Origin: Paraburkholderia adhaesiva
Lineage (GTDB): Bacteria; Pseudomonadota; Gammaproteobacteria; Burkholderiales; Burkholderiaceae
Reading direction: 5' to 3'
NCBI RefSeq assembly: GCF_021390575.1
Contig: NZ_JAJEJQ010000002.1
Span: 1,612,001-1,676,000 of the forward strand
Length of the DNA: 64,000 nt
In this document: piece after piece, positions 36,972-45,322 of the stretch
Numbering within the stretch: the stretch's first letter is position 1
Layout: each line of letters opens with the position of its first letter
Made by a program: the position numbers and the translations under genes
Notes under the pieces: model-generated
Database searches by the model: none
The model's input: the letters and a program-made list of their open reading frames with translations, nothing else
Told to the model about the DNA's origin: nothing

Positions 36972-37798
36972 TTGACTGTACGCATGCGCTGCCGGTTTCG
37001 CGACAGACGCGACTGGTTGGCATCGCGAGATCGAGCGCATATTACCGGGCGCAGCCGGTCAGCGAGGTCGATCAGTTGCTGATGCGGCGAATCGACGAAC
37101 TGCACATGGAGTTCCCATTTGCAGGGGCGCGGATGCTGGCGCGCCTGTTGCGCCGGGAAGGCCATGAGGTGGGTCGCCGTCGCGTACGCACGCTGATGAA
37201 GCGCATGGGCGTCGAGGCGCTGTACTGCAAGCCGAACACGAGCCGCCGCAACGCGCAGCACAAGATCTGGCCGTACCTGCTGCGCGGCATGAAGATCGAG
37301 CGTGCCAATCAGGTGTTCGCCCTCGACACGACGTACATTCCGATGGCGCGCGGCTTCGTGTACCTGACGGCAGTGGTGGACTGGGCGAGCCGCAAGATTC
37401 TCGCGTACCGGGTCGCCATCACGCTGGAAGCCACGCACGCCGTCGAGGCGCTGGAAGAGGCGTTCGCCCGCTACGGACTGCCCGACATCGTGAACACCGA
37501 TCAGGGTAGCCAGTTCACGGCGGGCGCGTTCACCGAGGCGGTGCTGAGCCGGGGCGTGCGGCTGTCGATGGACGGCAAAGGGGCCTGGCGCGACAACGTG
37601 TTCGTCGAACGGGTGTGGCGCAGCATCAAGTACGAAGAGGTCTACCTGAAAGCGTACGAGTCGGTCAGCCATGCCCGGCGCTCCATCGGCGAATACGTCG
37701 AGCTGTACAACCGGAAACGGCCCCATTCGAGCCTGGCGGATCAGACCCCGGATGAGGCATACTTCGCGACGCTGCCTGCGATCAAATCGGCAGCATGA
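36968..37798 (+). CDS. IS3-family transposase OrfB (DDE integrase subunit)
   Basis: This 276-aa protein has an HTH_21 region (LMRRIDELHMEFPFAGARML) and an rve catalytic core. The DDE triad is Asp120 (FALDTTYIP), Asp178 (IVNTDQGSQF) and Glu214 (FVERVWRSIK), with 35 residues between the last two, as in active IS3 enzymes. It appears full length and unbroken, so the element may be functional. Antisense frame 36125-37816 is shadow. Confidence 0.94.
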   Translation: MIDCTHALPVSRQTRLVGIARSSAYYRAQPVSEVDQLLMRRIDELHMEFPFAGARMLARLLRREGHEVGRRRVRTLMKRMGVEALYCKPNTSRRNAQHKIWPYLLRGMKIERANQVFALDTTYIPMARGFVYLTAVVDWASRKILAYRVAITLEATHAVEALEEAFARYGLPDIVNTDQGSQFTAGAFTEAVLSRGVRLSMDGKGAWRDNVFVERVWRSIKYEEVYLKAYESVSHARRSIGEYVELYNRKRPHSSLADQTPDEAYFATLPAIKSAA

Positions 37799-37832
37799 TT
37801 GCCTCGGACGTTCCACTTAAAAATCTCAGATG

Positions 37833-37859
37833 ACTGTCCGAACGAGTGAGGCCACCTCT
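37833..37859 (-). repeat. Right terminal inverted repeat of the IS3-family element
   Basis: On the minus strand this reads AGAGGTGGCC, a variable block, then TTCGGACAGTC, matching the left end. Confidence 0.75.
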
Positions 37860-37903
37860 GACCACCGCAGTACAAGTACAGCAACTTCAACTGGAAAACG
37901 ATC

Positions 37904-38659
37904 ATGAAACTCACCGGAAACACGGTCTTTATCACGGGCGGCACTTCGGGCATTGGCCGCGCGCTCGCCGAGGCACTCCACAAGCGCGGCAACAAGGTCA
38001 TCATTAGCGGCCGCCGCCGTAGCTTTCTCAACGAGGTCGTGGCGGCGAACCCCGGTATGGCGGCAATCGAGCTCGACATTGAAGACCCAGCCAGCATTGC
38101 CAGAGTAGCGGCCCAATTGATCGCGGACTATCCCGATCTGAACGTGCTGATCAACAACGCGGGAATCATGCTGCCTGACGACGCGGGCGGGCACATCGAC
38201 GACGCGCAGATGGTCGCCCATTTAACGACTAACGTCATGGGGCCGATCCGCATGACGTCGGCGCTGATCGACCACCTCAAGACCCGGGACAATGCTGTCG
38301 TCGCCTATACCAGCTCGATCCTGGCCTTCGTTCCGCTGGCCCCGACGGCAGTGTATTCGTCGACCAAGGCGGCACTGCATTCGTACGTTCTGTCACAACG
38401 ATTTGCGCTGCGCAACACGAAGGTTCGCGTACTGGAGATTGCACCGCCCTGGGTGCGCACGGACCTCATGAACAGCCGTGAGGCCGAACAGGCGATGCCG
38501 CTTGACGCGTTCATCGACGAAACGATCGCTGCTCTCGGAACGGACGCGAATGAGGTTCTGGTTGAGCGTGCAAAGCAGTTTCGCGAAAACCCCGGACCCC
38601 GTGAACACGCTTTCGTCAATGGCTTTAATGCACAGATGGCGGCAGTGTTCGGCGGATGA
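37904..38659 (+). CDS. Short-chain dehydrogenase/reductase (DltE-like)
   Basis: This 251-aa classical SDR has the cofactor motif TGGTSGIG (residues 11-18), NNAGI, YTSS with the catalytic Ser, and YSSTKAAL with Tyr and Lys. The pattern LDIEDPASIARV and the long C-terminal tail are typical of the DltE/YkvO-like SDRs encoded beside TetR regulators. The substrate is unknown. It was probably co-transcribed with the SnoaL-like gene before the IS insertion. Transcription must now come from the element or from read-through. The ATG follows GGAAAACGATC. Confidence 0.9.
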   Translation: MKLTGNTVFITGGTSGIGRALAEALHKRGNKVIISGRRRSFLNEVVAANPGMAAIELDIEDPASIARVAAQLIADYPDLNVLINNAGIMLPDDAGGHIDDAQMVAHLTTNVMGPIRMTSALIDHLKTRDNAVVAYTSSILAFVPLAPTAVYSSTKAALHSYVLSQRFALRNTKVRVLEIAPPWVRTDLMNSREAEQAMPLDAFIDETIAALGTDANEVLVERAKQFRENPGPREHAFVNGFNAQMAAVFGG

Positions 38660-39069
38660 AGGATCGCCGGCCGAAATAGTGAGCGGGCCAGCACGTCGCT
38701 TCTGTACGGTGACTTCGTTACATGTCTGGACTGCTTCAGACGAAACACCTCATCCATTCGGACTCCGTATAAAAACGAACCGTTCGCCACAGGGAAAATG
38801 GATGAGGTCCCGTCTACCGGTCCGGTTACAGCTTGAAGATCGCCGTCTCGCGCGACGGAGCAGACCCGCTCCCCGAATACCGCGTAACGCCATTGTCGAA
38901 GTCGAACAGCATCGCCGGCTCCTTCTTCTCGCCGCTGGCACGTGAGCCGATCCGTTTGACGACCGGATGTAAAGGGTATCGGTTCATTGACAGGCATCGC
39001 AACGGTTGGCGTGACAGGGCCGCACAACAAGTTTCGCTCTGAACGATCCTCGCTGCCGAAAACTCGCGT
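38660..39069. other. Intergenic region with a doubtful small frame
   Basis: These 410 bp lie between convergent SDR and LysR genes. The only candidate is a 53-aa minus-strand frame (38826-38987, MNRYPLHPVVKRIGSRASGE to AIFKL) with no clear RBS and no recognised family. It may be chance or a fragment. Confidence 0.4.
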
Positions 39070-40098
39070 TCAGCCAGCGCCATTCAGTGGCTTTTTTCGT
39101 TGACGGGTGCGATCAGTCCTGGCTTCGCCTACCGGCGCCCTGGCGCCATCGGTACGATTGCGAGCAGTCCCTTGGGCCCTGGTCACGCCGCCGCGCGCGC
39201 CACTGCCGCGTTGCCGCGCGAAGGAAAGGATGGTGTCGTAGAACTGTTGCGCGGCCGGTGACAAGACCAGCCCGCGCCGGCGGATCAGCCCGATGGTGCG
39301 CGTCACCGCCGGCTCCACCAGCGGCACGCTCGCCAGTACAGGATGCTCGCCCGGCGGCATGGCGAGGCTTGGCACCGCTGCGATGCCAACGCCCGCTTCC
39401 ACCAGGCTCACGATACTCATCACGTGCCGCACCTCGCAGAACGAGCGAGGAAGATCAGGGGCGTCCGCCAGCGCCAGGTCCAGCAGAAAACGATTACCGC
39501 TGGCCTTGGCGACCGTCATGTAGTCATAGGCGCGCAGCTCGGCCCAGCTCACCTGCCGACGCCGCGCGAGCGGATGGTCGCGGCGGCAGGCCAGCACAAA
39601 GCGCTCCTTCAGGATGGGCTGGAAGGCAATGTTCTCCTCCTGGGCGCCGATGTAGTTCAGGCCGAAATCCACCTCAGCACGCGCCACGCTGGAGAGCACC
39701 TCGCTCGCGCCTTCGTCGGACAGGCGGATATGGATGCCCGGAAACCTTTCGTGGTAATCGCGCAGCACCTCGGGCATGAAGTGGCGAACCGCGGACGGCA
39801 CGCACGCGATGCTCACCTCGCCGCTCATTCGCGTGGCCACCTCGGTGAGCCCCAGCAGCGACTCCTCGAAGTTGTTGAGCACGTCGCGCGCCTTGCGGGC
39901 GAAATCGCGTCCGAAGGCCGTCAGGTCCACGCGCCGGGTGGTACGTTCCAGCAGACGCACGCCCAGATTGCTTTCAAGCTTGGAGATGCGACGCGACAAG
40001 GCCGGCTGCGAGAGGTGGATATCCTCCGCAGCGGCACGGAAGTTGCCACGCTCGGCCACGGCGACAAAAGCGCGAAGATCGCTGATTTCCAGATTCAT
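39070..40098 (-). CDS. LysR-family transcriptional regulator
   Basis: This 342-aa LTTR has an N-terminal winged HTH (DLRAFVAVAERGNFRAAAED, HLSQPALSRRISKLE) and an effector domain (about residues 90-295; SLVEAGVGIAAVPSL is typical). The C-terminus carries about 40 extra Arg/Gly-rich residues beyond the usual end near 300 (ARQRGSGARGGVTRAQGT onward), possibly a read-through of low-complexity sequence. It is divergent from the MmgE/PrpD gene, with 142 bp between, so it probably controls it. Confidence 0.93.
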   Translation of the reverse strand: MNLEISDLRAFVAVAERGNFRAAAEDIHLSQPALSRRISKLESNLGVRLLERTTRRVDLTAFGRDFARKARDVLNNFEESLLGLTEVATRMSGEVSIACVPSAVRHFMPEVLRDYHERFPGIHIRLSDEGASEVLSSVARAEVDFGLNYIGAQEENIAFQPILKERFVLACRRDHPLARRRQVSWAELRAYDYMTVAKASGNRFLLDLALADAPDLPRSFCEVRHVMSIVSLVEAGVGIAAVPSLAMPPGEHPVLASVPLVEPAVTRTIGLIRRRGLVLSPAAQQFYDTILSFARQRGSGARGGVTRAQGTARNRTDGARAPVGEARTDRTRQRKKPLNGAG

Positions 40099-40240
40099 GC
40101 GTCCGGTGCATCAATAAGTGTGATATCTGCAATTCTAACGCAGCCGATTCCCGTGCATTATCACGGCCAGTAGAGCCTGAACATCCGTTTCCGGAAGAAA
40201 GGCCGCACGACAACAATCACAATCCACGGAGGAGAATCGC

Positions 40241-41734
40241 ATGACCTCGTTCAACCGCCGCGCCGTCCTGAAGGCGGGTGCCCTTGCATCGCTTGCCGCC
40301 ACGACGGCAGGCATCTCGCGTATCGCTATGGCCGCTACAGACACTGCAAGCCAACCCGCCAGCGGCGCATCCGCCGGCGCTTCGTCCTCCGGACAGGGCG
40401 TGACCCGCACCCTGGCGCGCTATATCGTCGGCGCACGCTATGAGGATCTCCCCGAGAACGTGCGCCGCGAAGGCACCCGCACGCTGCTCAACTGGATCGG
40501 CGTGGCCGTGGGCGGCTCGCATCACGAGACCGTCGATCGCGCGGTATCCGCCCTCACGCCTTTCTCGGGTCCGGCACAGGCTGGCCTGCTGGGCCGCCGC
40601 GAACGCTTCGACATCCTGAATGCGGCATTCATCAACGGCGTGTCGAGCCATATCTTCGACTTCGACGACACGCACCTGAAGACCATCATCCACCCCGCCG
40701 CTCCGGTGACCGCAGCGCTGCTGGCCTTGTCGGAATATCACCCGGTGTCGGGCACGGACTTCCTGAATGCCCTGGTGCTCGGCGTGGAAACCGAATGCCG
40801 TATCGGCAATGCGGTCTACCCGAATCACTATGACGTGGGCTGGCACATCACCGGAACGGCCGGTGTGTTCGGCGCGGCCGCTGCGACCGGCAAGGTGCTG
40901 GGGCTGAACGAACAGCAGATGGTGTGGGCGCTGGGCCTCGCGGCATCACAGCCCGTGGGGTTGCGCGAGTCGTTCGGCTCGATGAACAAGAGCTTCAACC
41001 CGGGCCGGGCAGCCAGCAACGGCCTTTTCGCTGCCATTCTCGCGAGCAAGGGCTACACCAGTTCGGACGCCATGATCGAAGCGAAGCGCGGTTGGGCGAA
41101 CACCATCAGCACCAAGCAGGACTACAACGAAATCACCAGTGGTCTCGGCCAGCGCTATGAAGCCGCGCTGAACACCTACAAGCCGTTTGCCTGCGGCATC
41201 GTCATCCACCCGGCCATCGATGCAGCCATCCAGCTGCGCAATGAATATGGGCTGAAGGCTGACCAGATCGCGAGCATCGACCTCAAGGTGCATCCGCTGG
41301 TGATCGAACTGACCGGCAAGAAGACGCCGCGCATCGGCCTCGAAGGCAAGTTCAGCGTCTATCACTCGGTCGCCGTGGCCATCATCGAAGGCGCGGCCGG
41401 CGAGCGCCAGTACAGCGACCGTGCGGTGCAGGACCCGGCCGTCATCGCCCTGCGCGACCGCGTAAGCACCACCATCGATCCGAAGATCAAGCCCGAGCAG
41501 GTCGATATGACCATCACGATGAAGGATGGCCGCAAGTACCACAAGTTCATCGAGCACGCCATTGGCAGCCTTGAAGTGCCGATGAGCAACCAGCAGCTGG
41601 AGGCCAAGTTCCTCGATCTGGTGGCAGGCATTCTTCCCGACAGCCAGGCGCACGAGTTGATCAATGCGTGCTGGAACGTGGAAAAGCTGGCCAACGCCGC
41701 TCAGATCGCCAGGCTGGGTGTGGCACACGCCTGA
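40241..41734 (+). CDS. MmgE/PrpD-family protein with Tat signal
   Basis: This 497-aa protein belongs to the MmgE/PrpD family (2-methylcitrate dehydratase and relatives). It has HIFDFDDTHLKTIIHPAAPV, which carries the family Asp/His residues, and GVFGAAAATGKVLGL. Unusually it starts with a twin-arginine signal (FNRRAVLKAGALASLAATTA, Ala-rich h-region, AMA cleavage site near residue 31). It is therefore probably folded in the cytoplasm and exported. Known PrpD enzymes are cytoplasmic, so the reaction may differ. GGAGGAGAATCGC precedes the ATG. It is regulated presumably by the divergent LysR. Confidence 0.9.
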   Translation: MTSFNRRAVLKAGALASLAATTAGISRIAMAATDTASQPASGASAGASSSGQGVTRTLARYIVGARYEDLPENVRREGTRTLLNWIGVAVGGSHHETVDRAVSALTPFSGPAQAGLLGRRERFDILNAAFINGVSSHIFDFDDTHLKTIIHPAAPVTAALLALSEYHPVSGTDFLNALVLGVETECRIGNAVYPNHYDVGWHITGTAGVFGAAAATGKVLGLNEQQMVWALGLAASQPVGLRESFGSMNKSFNPGRAASNGLFAAILASKGYTSSDAMIEAKRGWANTISTKQDYNEITSGLGQRYEAALNTYKPFACGIVIHPAIDAAIQLRNEYGLKADQIASIDLKVHPLVIELTGKKTPRIGLEGKFSVYHSVAVAIIEGAAGERQYSDRAVQDPAVIALRDRVSTTIDPKIKPEQVDMTITMKDGRKYHKFIEHAIGSLEVPMSNQQLEAKFLDLVAGILPDSQAHELINACWNVEKLANAAQIARLGVAHA

Positions 41735-41746
41735 GTGTGATCGGGA

Positions 41747-41780
41747 CTTCCTGGGGTGCGTAGCGCTATGCCCCAGGGAG
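41747..41780 (+). terminator. Rho-independent-like terminator after the MmgE/PrpD gene
   Basis: CTGGGG (41751-41756) pairs with CCCCAG (41771-41776), extended inward by GCGTA/TATGC around GCGC and outward with a one-base bulge. It is followed by TCGTTTCGT. It lies 13 bp after the stop codon. Confidence 0.6.
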
Positions 41781-42075
41781 TCGTTTCGTCCTCGCGACCG
41801 TATGACCGTATCGCCAGAGAGGGTGACCCACGCCGTTCGTCTTCGGCGCGCTTGGGTGCGAACCCGTGACGTGGTCTCGTTATGACTGAATGGCCGGTAC
41901 GAGCCAGAGCCGACACCTGAACCTTCGACCGACGACGGACGTGAACAGCGGTTCATGGACGTCTACTGCAGGATGGCGGTAGCGCGACACAGCGGTCACT
42001 CGATTCGCGACGACAGGCGTTGCTTCATCGACCCGCCAGGGTCGGCCGCCAGTCTGTACCTGCGCACGCAGCGGA
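41781..42075. other. Intergenic region between convergent genes
   Basis: No supportable ORF. The sequence beyond the terminator has no recognised element. Confidence 0.4.
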
Positions 42076-42753
42076 TCACGCCTTTGCACTCGCGAGTCGA
42101 TAGATATCGGCTGGCTTCAGAACGGCTTGAGGCACGCCGCGGCGCACAGCATTGAGCATCGCTTCGCCAACGATCCTGGTGGTCAACACACTCTCTGGTG
42201 AGATCCATCGGAGCAATGAAAGCAGCGGCTTGAGTCCGACGTACATCCAGCGATACGCAGCAGTGCGTGACTGGATGCCGTCCTCCGGAATTATGGCGGA
42301 CGGCCGGAAAATAGCCACCTGTCGAAATGGCAGGCGCTGCAAAGCGTTCTCGGTCTGTCCACGAACGCGAGCCCACATACTCCTGCCTTGCTCACTGCTG
42401 TCAGCACCGGCGCCGGATACATAAACCATCGTCATATCAGGGCTCACGCGGAGCAATTCCCTGGCTACATTCAGCGTGAGGTCGTATGTAATCGCCCGAT
42501 ACGCGGCCTCGGACATCCCGAACGATGAAACGCCCGCACAGAAAAAACATGCGTCGACGTCGGAGAATGTGCGGTCCCCAGCCTGAAAACGAGCAAGATC
42601 CGGCACGACGAAGACTTTGAGTCGCGGATCCTCGCGTTCCTCCAACGCGCGCCGGCCGACAACGATGATTTCCGTGACGTCCTTCGCCGCGAGACATGCA
42701 AGCAAGACACCCTGTCCGACCATGCCGGTCGCGCCGATCAGTACTACTCGCAT
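42076..42753 (-). CDS. NAD(P)-binding atypical SDR/epimerase-like protein
   Basis: This 225-aa Rossmann protein starts with the cofactor motif MRVVLIGATGMVGQGV, followed by VVGRRALE. It resembles atypical SDRs annotated as NAD(P)H-binding or epimerase (YwnB/HTATIP2-like): ACFFCAGVSSFGMSEAAY, VSGAGADSSEQGRSMWARVR and FRPSAI. The usual active-site Tyr-x3-Lys is not evident, so it may bind rather than convert substrate. It lies 4 bp after the SDR at 42758 and is the end of a three-gene run. Confidence 0.85.
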   Translation of the reverse strand: MRVVLIGATGMVGQGVLLACLAAKDVTEIIVVGRRALEEREDPRLKVFVVPDLARFQAGDRTFSDVDACFFCAGVSSFGMSEAAYRAITYDLTLNVARELLRVSPDMTMVYVSGAGADSSEQGRSMWARVRGQTENALQRLPFRQVAIFRPSAIIPEDGIQSRTAAYRWMYVGLKPLLSLLRWISPESVLTTRIVGEAMLNAVRRGVPQAVLKPADIYRLASAKA

Positions 42754-42757
42754 GATT

Positions 42758-43615
42758 TCACTCCGACGGCCACACGGGTGACGCCGAGTCGAAGTCGGCC
42801 GCGAGGGTCACGCCTTTCCAGCGCTGCATCGTCTCGCGGCGGGCCTGCTCCTCGGCCTCAACGACTTGCCAGGCGTCCGAACCAAGCACCAGCCTCGCAG
42901 GCACCGCGTCACGCGAGGCGAGTGACACGATCGTGTTCGCAATGCGCTCGGGATCTCCCACCTCATGTCCCACGTACGAGTCCATGAGCGCCTTGAATCC
43001 GGCCATCGATGCCTGATAGTCCTGAGGAAGGGCATGTAGCGTCGTGCGAGCCTCGTTTCCCCATTCGGTGCGCATGCCGCCGGGTTCCAGCGTGCAGACG
43101 CGGTTGCCGAACGGCGCGACTTCCTTGCCCACGACATCACTGAATCCGCCGACGGCCCATTTGGCTGCCTGATAAGCGGAAAGTCCCGGGCTGCTGATGC
43201 GCCCGCCGACCGATGAAACCTGAAAGATGTAGCCGCCGCCCTGGGCACGCATCACGGGGATGGCCGCGCGTGTGAGATTCACCACGCCAAAGAGATTGGT
43301 TTCGACTTGCGCGCGGAAATCCTCGGCTGGCATGTACTCGAATGGCTGGATGTGCCCGTAGCCTGCGTTGTTGACCAGAATATCAAGGCGTCCGAATCTG
43401 TGTACCGCCTCGGCCACGGCCTGCTTTGCCTGCTGCTCGCTGGTGACGTCGAGTTCGAACGTCGCGAGGCGCTCACCGTGGCGCGCCTTCAGATCGGCGA
43501 GTCGCGAAGTGTCGCGCGCGGTCGCCAGCGCCTTTCCGCCGTCCTGCAAAGCGGCTTCGAGAATGGAGCGGCCCAAACCTCGGGACGCGCCGGTGATCAA
43601 CCAGACTTTTGACAT
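42758..43615 (-). CDS. Short-chain dehydrogenase/reductase
   Basis: This 285-aa classical SDR has the cofactor motif TGASRGLG, NNAGYG, catalytic VSSVGGRIS and YQAAKWAV (Tyr and Lys). It belongs to the group of oxidoreductases around 280 aa with a long C-terminal segment (VLGSDAWQVVEAEEQARRET). Substrate unknown. ATG 43615. It sits 106 bp after the second SDR and 4 bp before the epimerase-like gene, likely one transcript. Confidence 0.9.
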   Translation of the reverse strand: MSKVWLITGASRGLGRSILEAALQDGGKALATARDTSRLADLKARHGERLATFELDVTSEQQAKQAVAEAVHRFGRLDILVNNAGYGHIQPFEYMPAEDFRAQVETNLFGVVNLTRAAIPVMRAQGGGYIFQVSSVGGRISSPGLSAYQAAKWAVGGFSDVVGKEVAPFGNRVCTLEPGGMRTEWGNEARTTLHALPQDYQASMAGFKALMDSYVGHEVGDPERIANTIVSLASRDAVPARLVLGSDAWQVVEAEEQARRETMQRWKGVTLAADFDSASPVWPSE

Positions 43616-43721
43616 GATCGTTTCAACCTGCGTTGTGCGCCGGCATTGGCGCGGTGGGGATTGGCGGACTACTGTGCGTCGCCTGCGAATTCAGGTACTC
43701 GTAGAACCAGACTTTCAATGT

Positions 43722-44567
43722 TCACTGGGGATTGAATCCTGCCTTGCCTTCGAACATCACTGAACCGGCGAGATCCTTTTGAGCCTGCAGCGCGGCGAGA
43801 CTCCGGGTGTAACTGGCTTCGAGCACCGCGTAGGCGTCCCCACCGAGAACGGTACGCAGCGGCGGTTCCGCCAACTGGCTGATGGCATAGATGGCGCTGG
43901 CCATTTTCACAGGATCGCCCGAAGCATATTCATCACCGACTGCCTTGATCTGTTGGCGCAACTTGCCGACTACGCCGTCCTTGTAGTCGTCGAGTTCCTC
44001 GGTCCAGCGGATATTGGCCACGAAGTCCGTCTTGATCGAGCCTGGCTCGATGACGATGGTCTTGATTCCGAACTCGGCCACTTCCTGGCTCACCGCTTCA
44101 GCAAAACCTTCAAGGCCGAACTTCGCCGCGTGATACATCGAGCCACTCGGAAAGGCTGCGCGTCCACCGACGCTCGTGACATGGATGAACGTGCCGTGTT
44201 TTCTCGCACGCATCGCGCCGAGGAAGGCGCGTGTGACGTGGATGGGCGCGAGCAGATTCAGCGCAATTTGCTGCTGGATGTCGGCTTCGCTCAACTCCTC
44301 CATCGCGCCGATGATTGCGCCGCCTGCATTGTTGACGACCACATCGACATCGAGATGGCGTGCCGCGACGGCCGTCACCTGCTCGGGACTGGTTACATCG
44401 ACCGACTCCACTTCCAGGAGATCCGGACATGACTCCTGCAGCGATTGCAGTGCCGCGACGCGGCGCACCGCTGCAACCACGTGATGCCCTTCGGCCAGCA
44501 CTTTCTCTGTGAGGGCAAGCCCCAGACCGCCGGACGCTCCTGTGATGAACCACTTCTGCTTCGACAT
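43722..44567 (-). CDS. Short-chain dehydrogenase/reductase
   Basis: This 281-aa SDR is similar in plan to its downstream neighbour (TGASGGLGLALTEKV, NNAGGAI, VTSVGGRAAFP, YHAAKFGLEG, then VLGGDAYAVLEASYTRSLA). The two are paralogues that probably arose by duplication within this family. Substrate unknown. ATG 44567 follows AGGAAAACACATC. The promoter region carries a 20-bp motif also found before the neighbouring TetR gene, which therefore is the likely repressor of the run. Confidence 0.9.
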   Translation of the reverse strand: MSKQKWFITGASGGLGLALTEKVLAEGHHVVAAVRRVAALQSLQESCPDLLEVESVDVTSPEQVTAVAARHLDVDVVVNNAGGAIIGAMEELSEADIQQQIALNLLAPIHVTRAFLGAMRARKHGTFIHVTSVGGRAAFPSGSMYHAAKFGLEGFAEAVSQEVAEFGIKTIVIEPGSIKTDFVANIRWTEELDDYKDGVVGKLRQQIKAVGDEYASGDPVKMASAIYAISQLAEPPLRTVLGGDAYAVLEASYTRSLAALQAQKDLAGSVMFEGKAGFNPQ

Positions 44568-44589
44568 GATGTGTTTTCCTCCAAATATT

Positions 44590-44609
44590 GAGTGAGTGCG
44601 CGCTCAATT
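44590..44609. promoter_or_regulatory. Operator-like motif upstream of the SDR gene
   Basis: GAGTGAGTGCGCGCTCAATT lies 23 bp before the SDR start and matches 19 of 20 bases of a copy upstream of the tetR start (45211-45230). With flanking bases it forms an imperfect palindrome (ATTGAG...CTCAAT). Binding by the adjacent TetR protein is inference. Confidence 0.6.
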
Positions 44610-44622
44610 TTTAAGTAAAAAA

Positions 44623-45192
44623 TTACGGCGTGATTGCCCGCCATGCAGCGTGAAACCCCAGCTGGCGGTGACGTTCTGCATCGGCGGGTTGCTTGTCGAT
44701 GTACTCGATCGTGGTATCGGCAATACGCTCGATAATGGAATAAAGAAACGCGATCGGTGCATTCAACAGTACGCCCTCCTGGACCGCGTCCTCCATCATG
44801 CGGGACACAGCCTGGAACGGCTCAGTGCCTCGTGCCCGGGTTCCATCCAGCAACTGTCCCGACGCTGCGAGTCTGGAAATGGCGAGCCGCCCAGCTGTAT
44901 TGGTCAGCCCCCAACTCACATAGCGCTGGAAGATGTGTGCCATGCGAAGCCGGTAGTCCGCCTGGTAAGGATAGTCAGGCATCACCGTTTCAGCCAGTTC
45001 GTGCTTGAGGTGCAGGTACAACTCCTGGAAGAGCACGTCCTTGTTCTCGAAGTAGGTGAACAACGTCCCTTCGGCGACCCCTGCGCGCCGGGCAATGCTC
45101 GCCGTGGTGGCCAGCACACCCTGCTCTGCAACGGCGTGCGTTGCAGAAAGCAATAGGGCATTACGTTTTTCCGGGCTTAGGGGACGTGCCAT
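44623..45192 (-). CDS. TetR/AcrR-family transcriptional regulator
   Basis: This 189-aa TetR protein has the HTH EQGVLATTASIARRAGVAEG followed by TLFTYFENKDVLFQELYLHL. The ATG at 45192 (MARPLSPEKRN) was chosen over a TTG/GTG-type start at 45228, because the latter would overlap the operator-like motif. It lies 55 bp upstream of the SDR gene on the same strand. Shared motifs in front of both genes suggest autoregulation and repression of the SDR run. Confidence 0.92.
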   Translation of the reverse strand: MARPLSPEKRNALLLSATHAVAEQGVLATTASIARRAGVAEGTLFTYFENKDVLFQELYLHLKHELAETVMPDYPYQADYRLRMAHIFQRYVSWGLTNTAGRLAISRLAASGQLLDGTRARGTEPFQAVSRMMEDAVQEGVLLNAPIAFLYSIIERIADTTIEYIDKQPADAERHRQLGFHAAWRAITP

Positions 45193-45210
45193 CGCGCCTG
45201 AATCGATATA

Positions 45211-45230
45211 GAGTGAGTACGCGCTCAATT
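45211..45230. promoter_or_regulatory. Operator-like motif upstream of tetR
   Basis: GAGTGAGTACGCGCTCAATT begins 19 bp before the TetR ATG and differs by one base from the copy at 44590-44609. Such a duplication in two promoters is unlikely by chance. Confidence 0.6.
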
Positions 45231-45322
45231 ATAGGCGCTTAGCTGGACTATGGCAACTGCCCTAGTCTCCCGAGATAATCAGCCTATGTCTGGACTGGCG
45301 GGGACCCTTATCGCGTCGCCGG

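Larger units (their letters stand above)
36576..37859 (+). mobile_element. IS3-family insertion sequence, about 1.28 kb
   Basis: The element has imperfect terminal inverted repeats: left AGAGGTGGCC then TTCGGACAGTC, right the complement, with 20 of the first 27 positions matching. It encodes overlapping orfA and orfB. It is flanked by GAC direct repeats (36573-36575 and 37860-37862), a 3-bp target duplication usual for IS3 elements. A 4-bp TGAC reading is also possible if the right end is one base shorter. Both ORFs look intact and the duplication is clean, so the insertion appears recent. It splits the SnoaL-SDR gene pair. Confidence 0.9.

Noticed and set aside
36950..36975. Programmed -1 frameshift between orfA and orfB
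   Set aside because: No A-rich slippery heptamer; the ATGA overlap explains coupling instead.
36125..37816. 563-codon minus-strand frame across the IS element
   Set aside because: Antisense to the SnoaL gene and the transposase genes; no domain.
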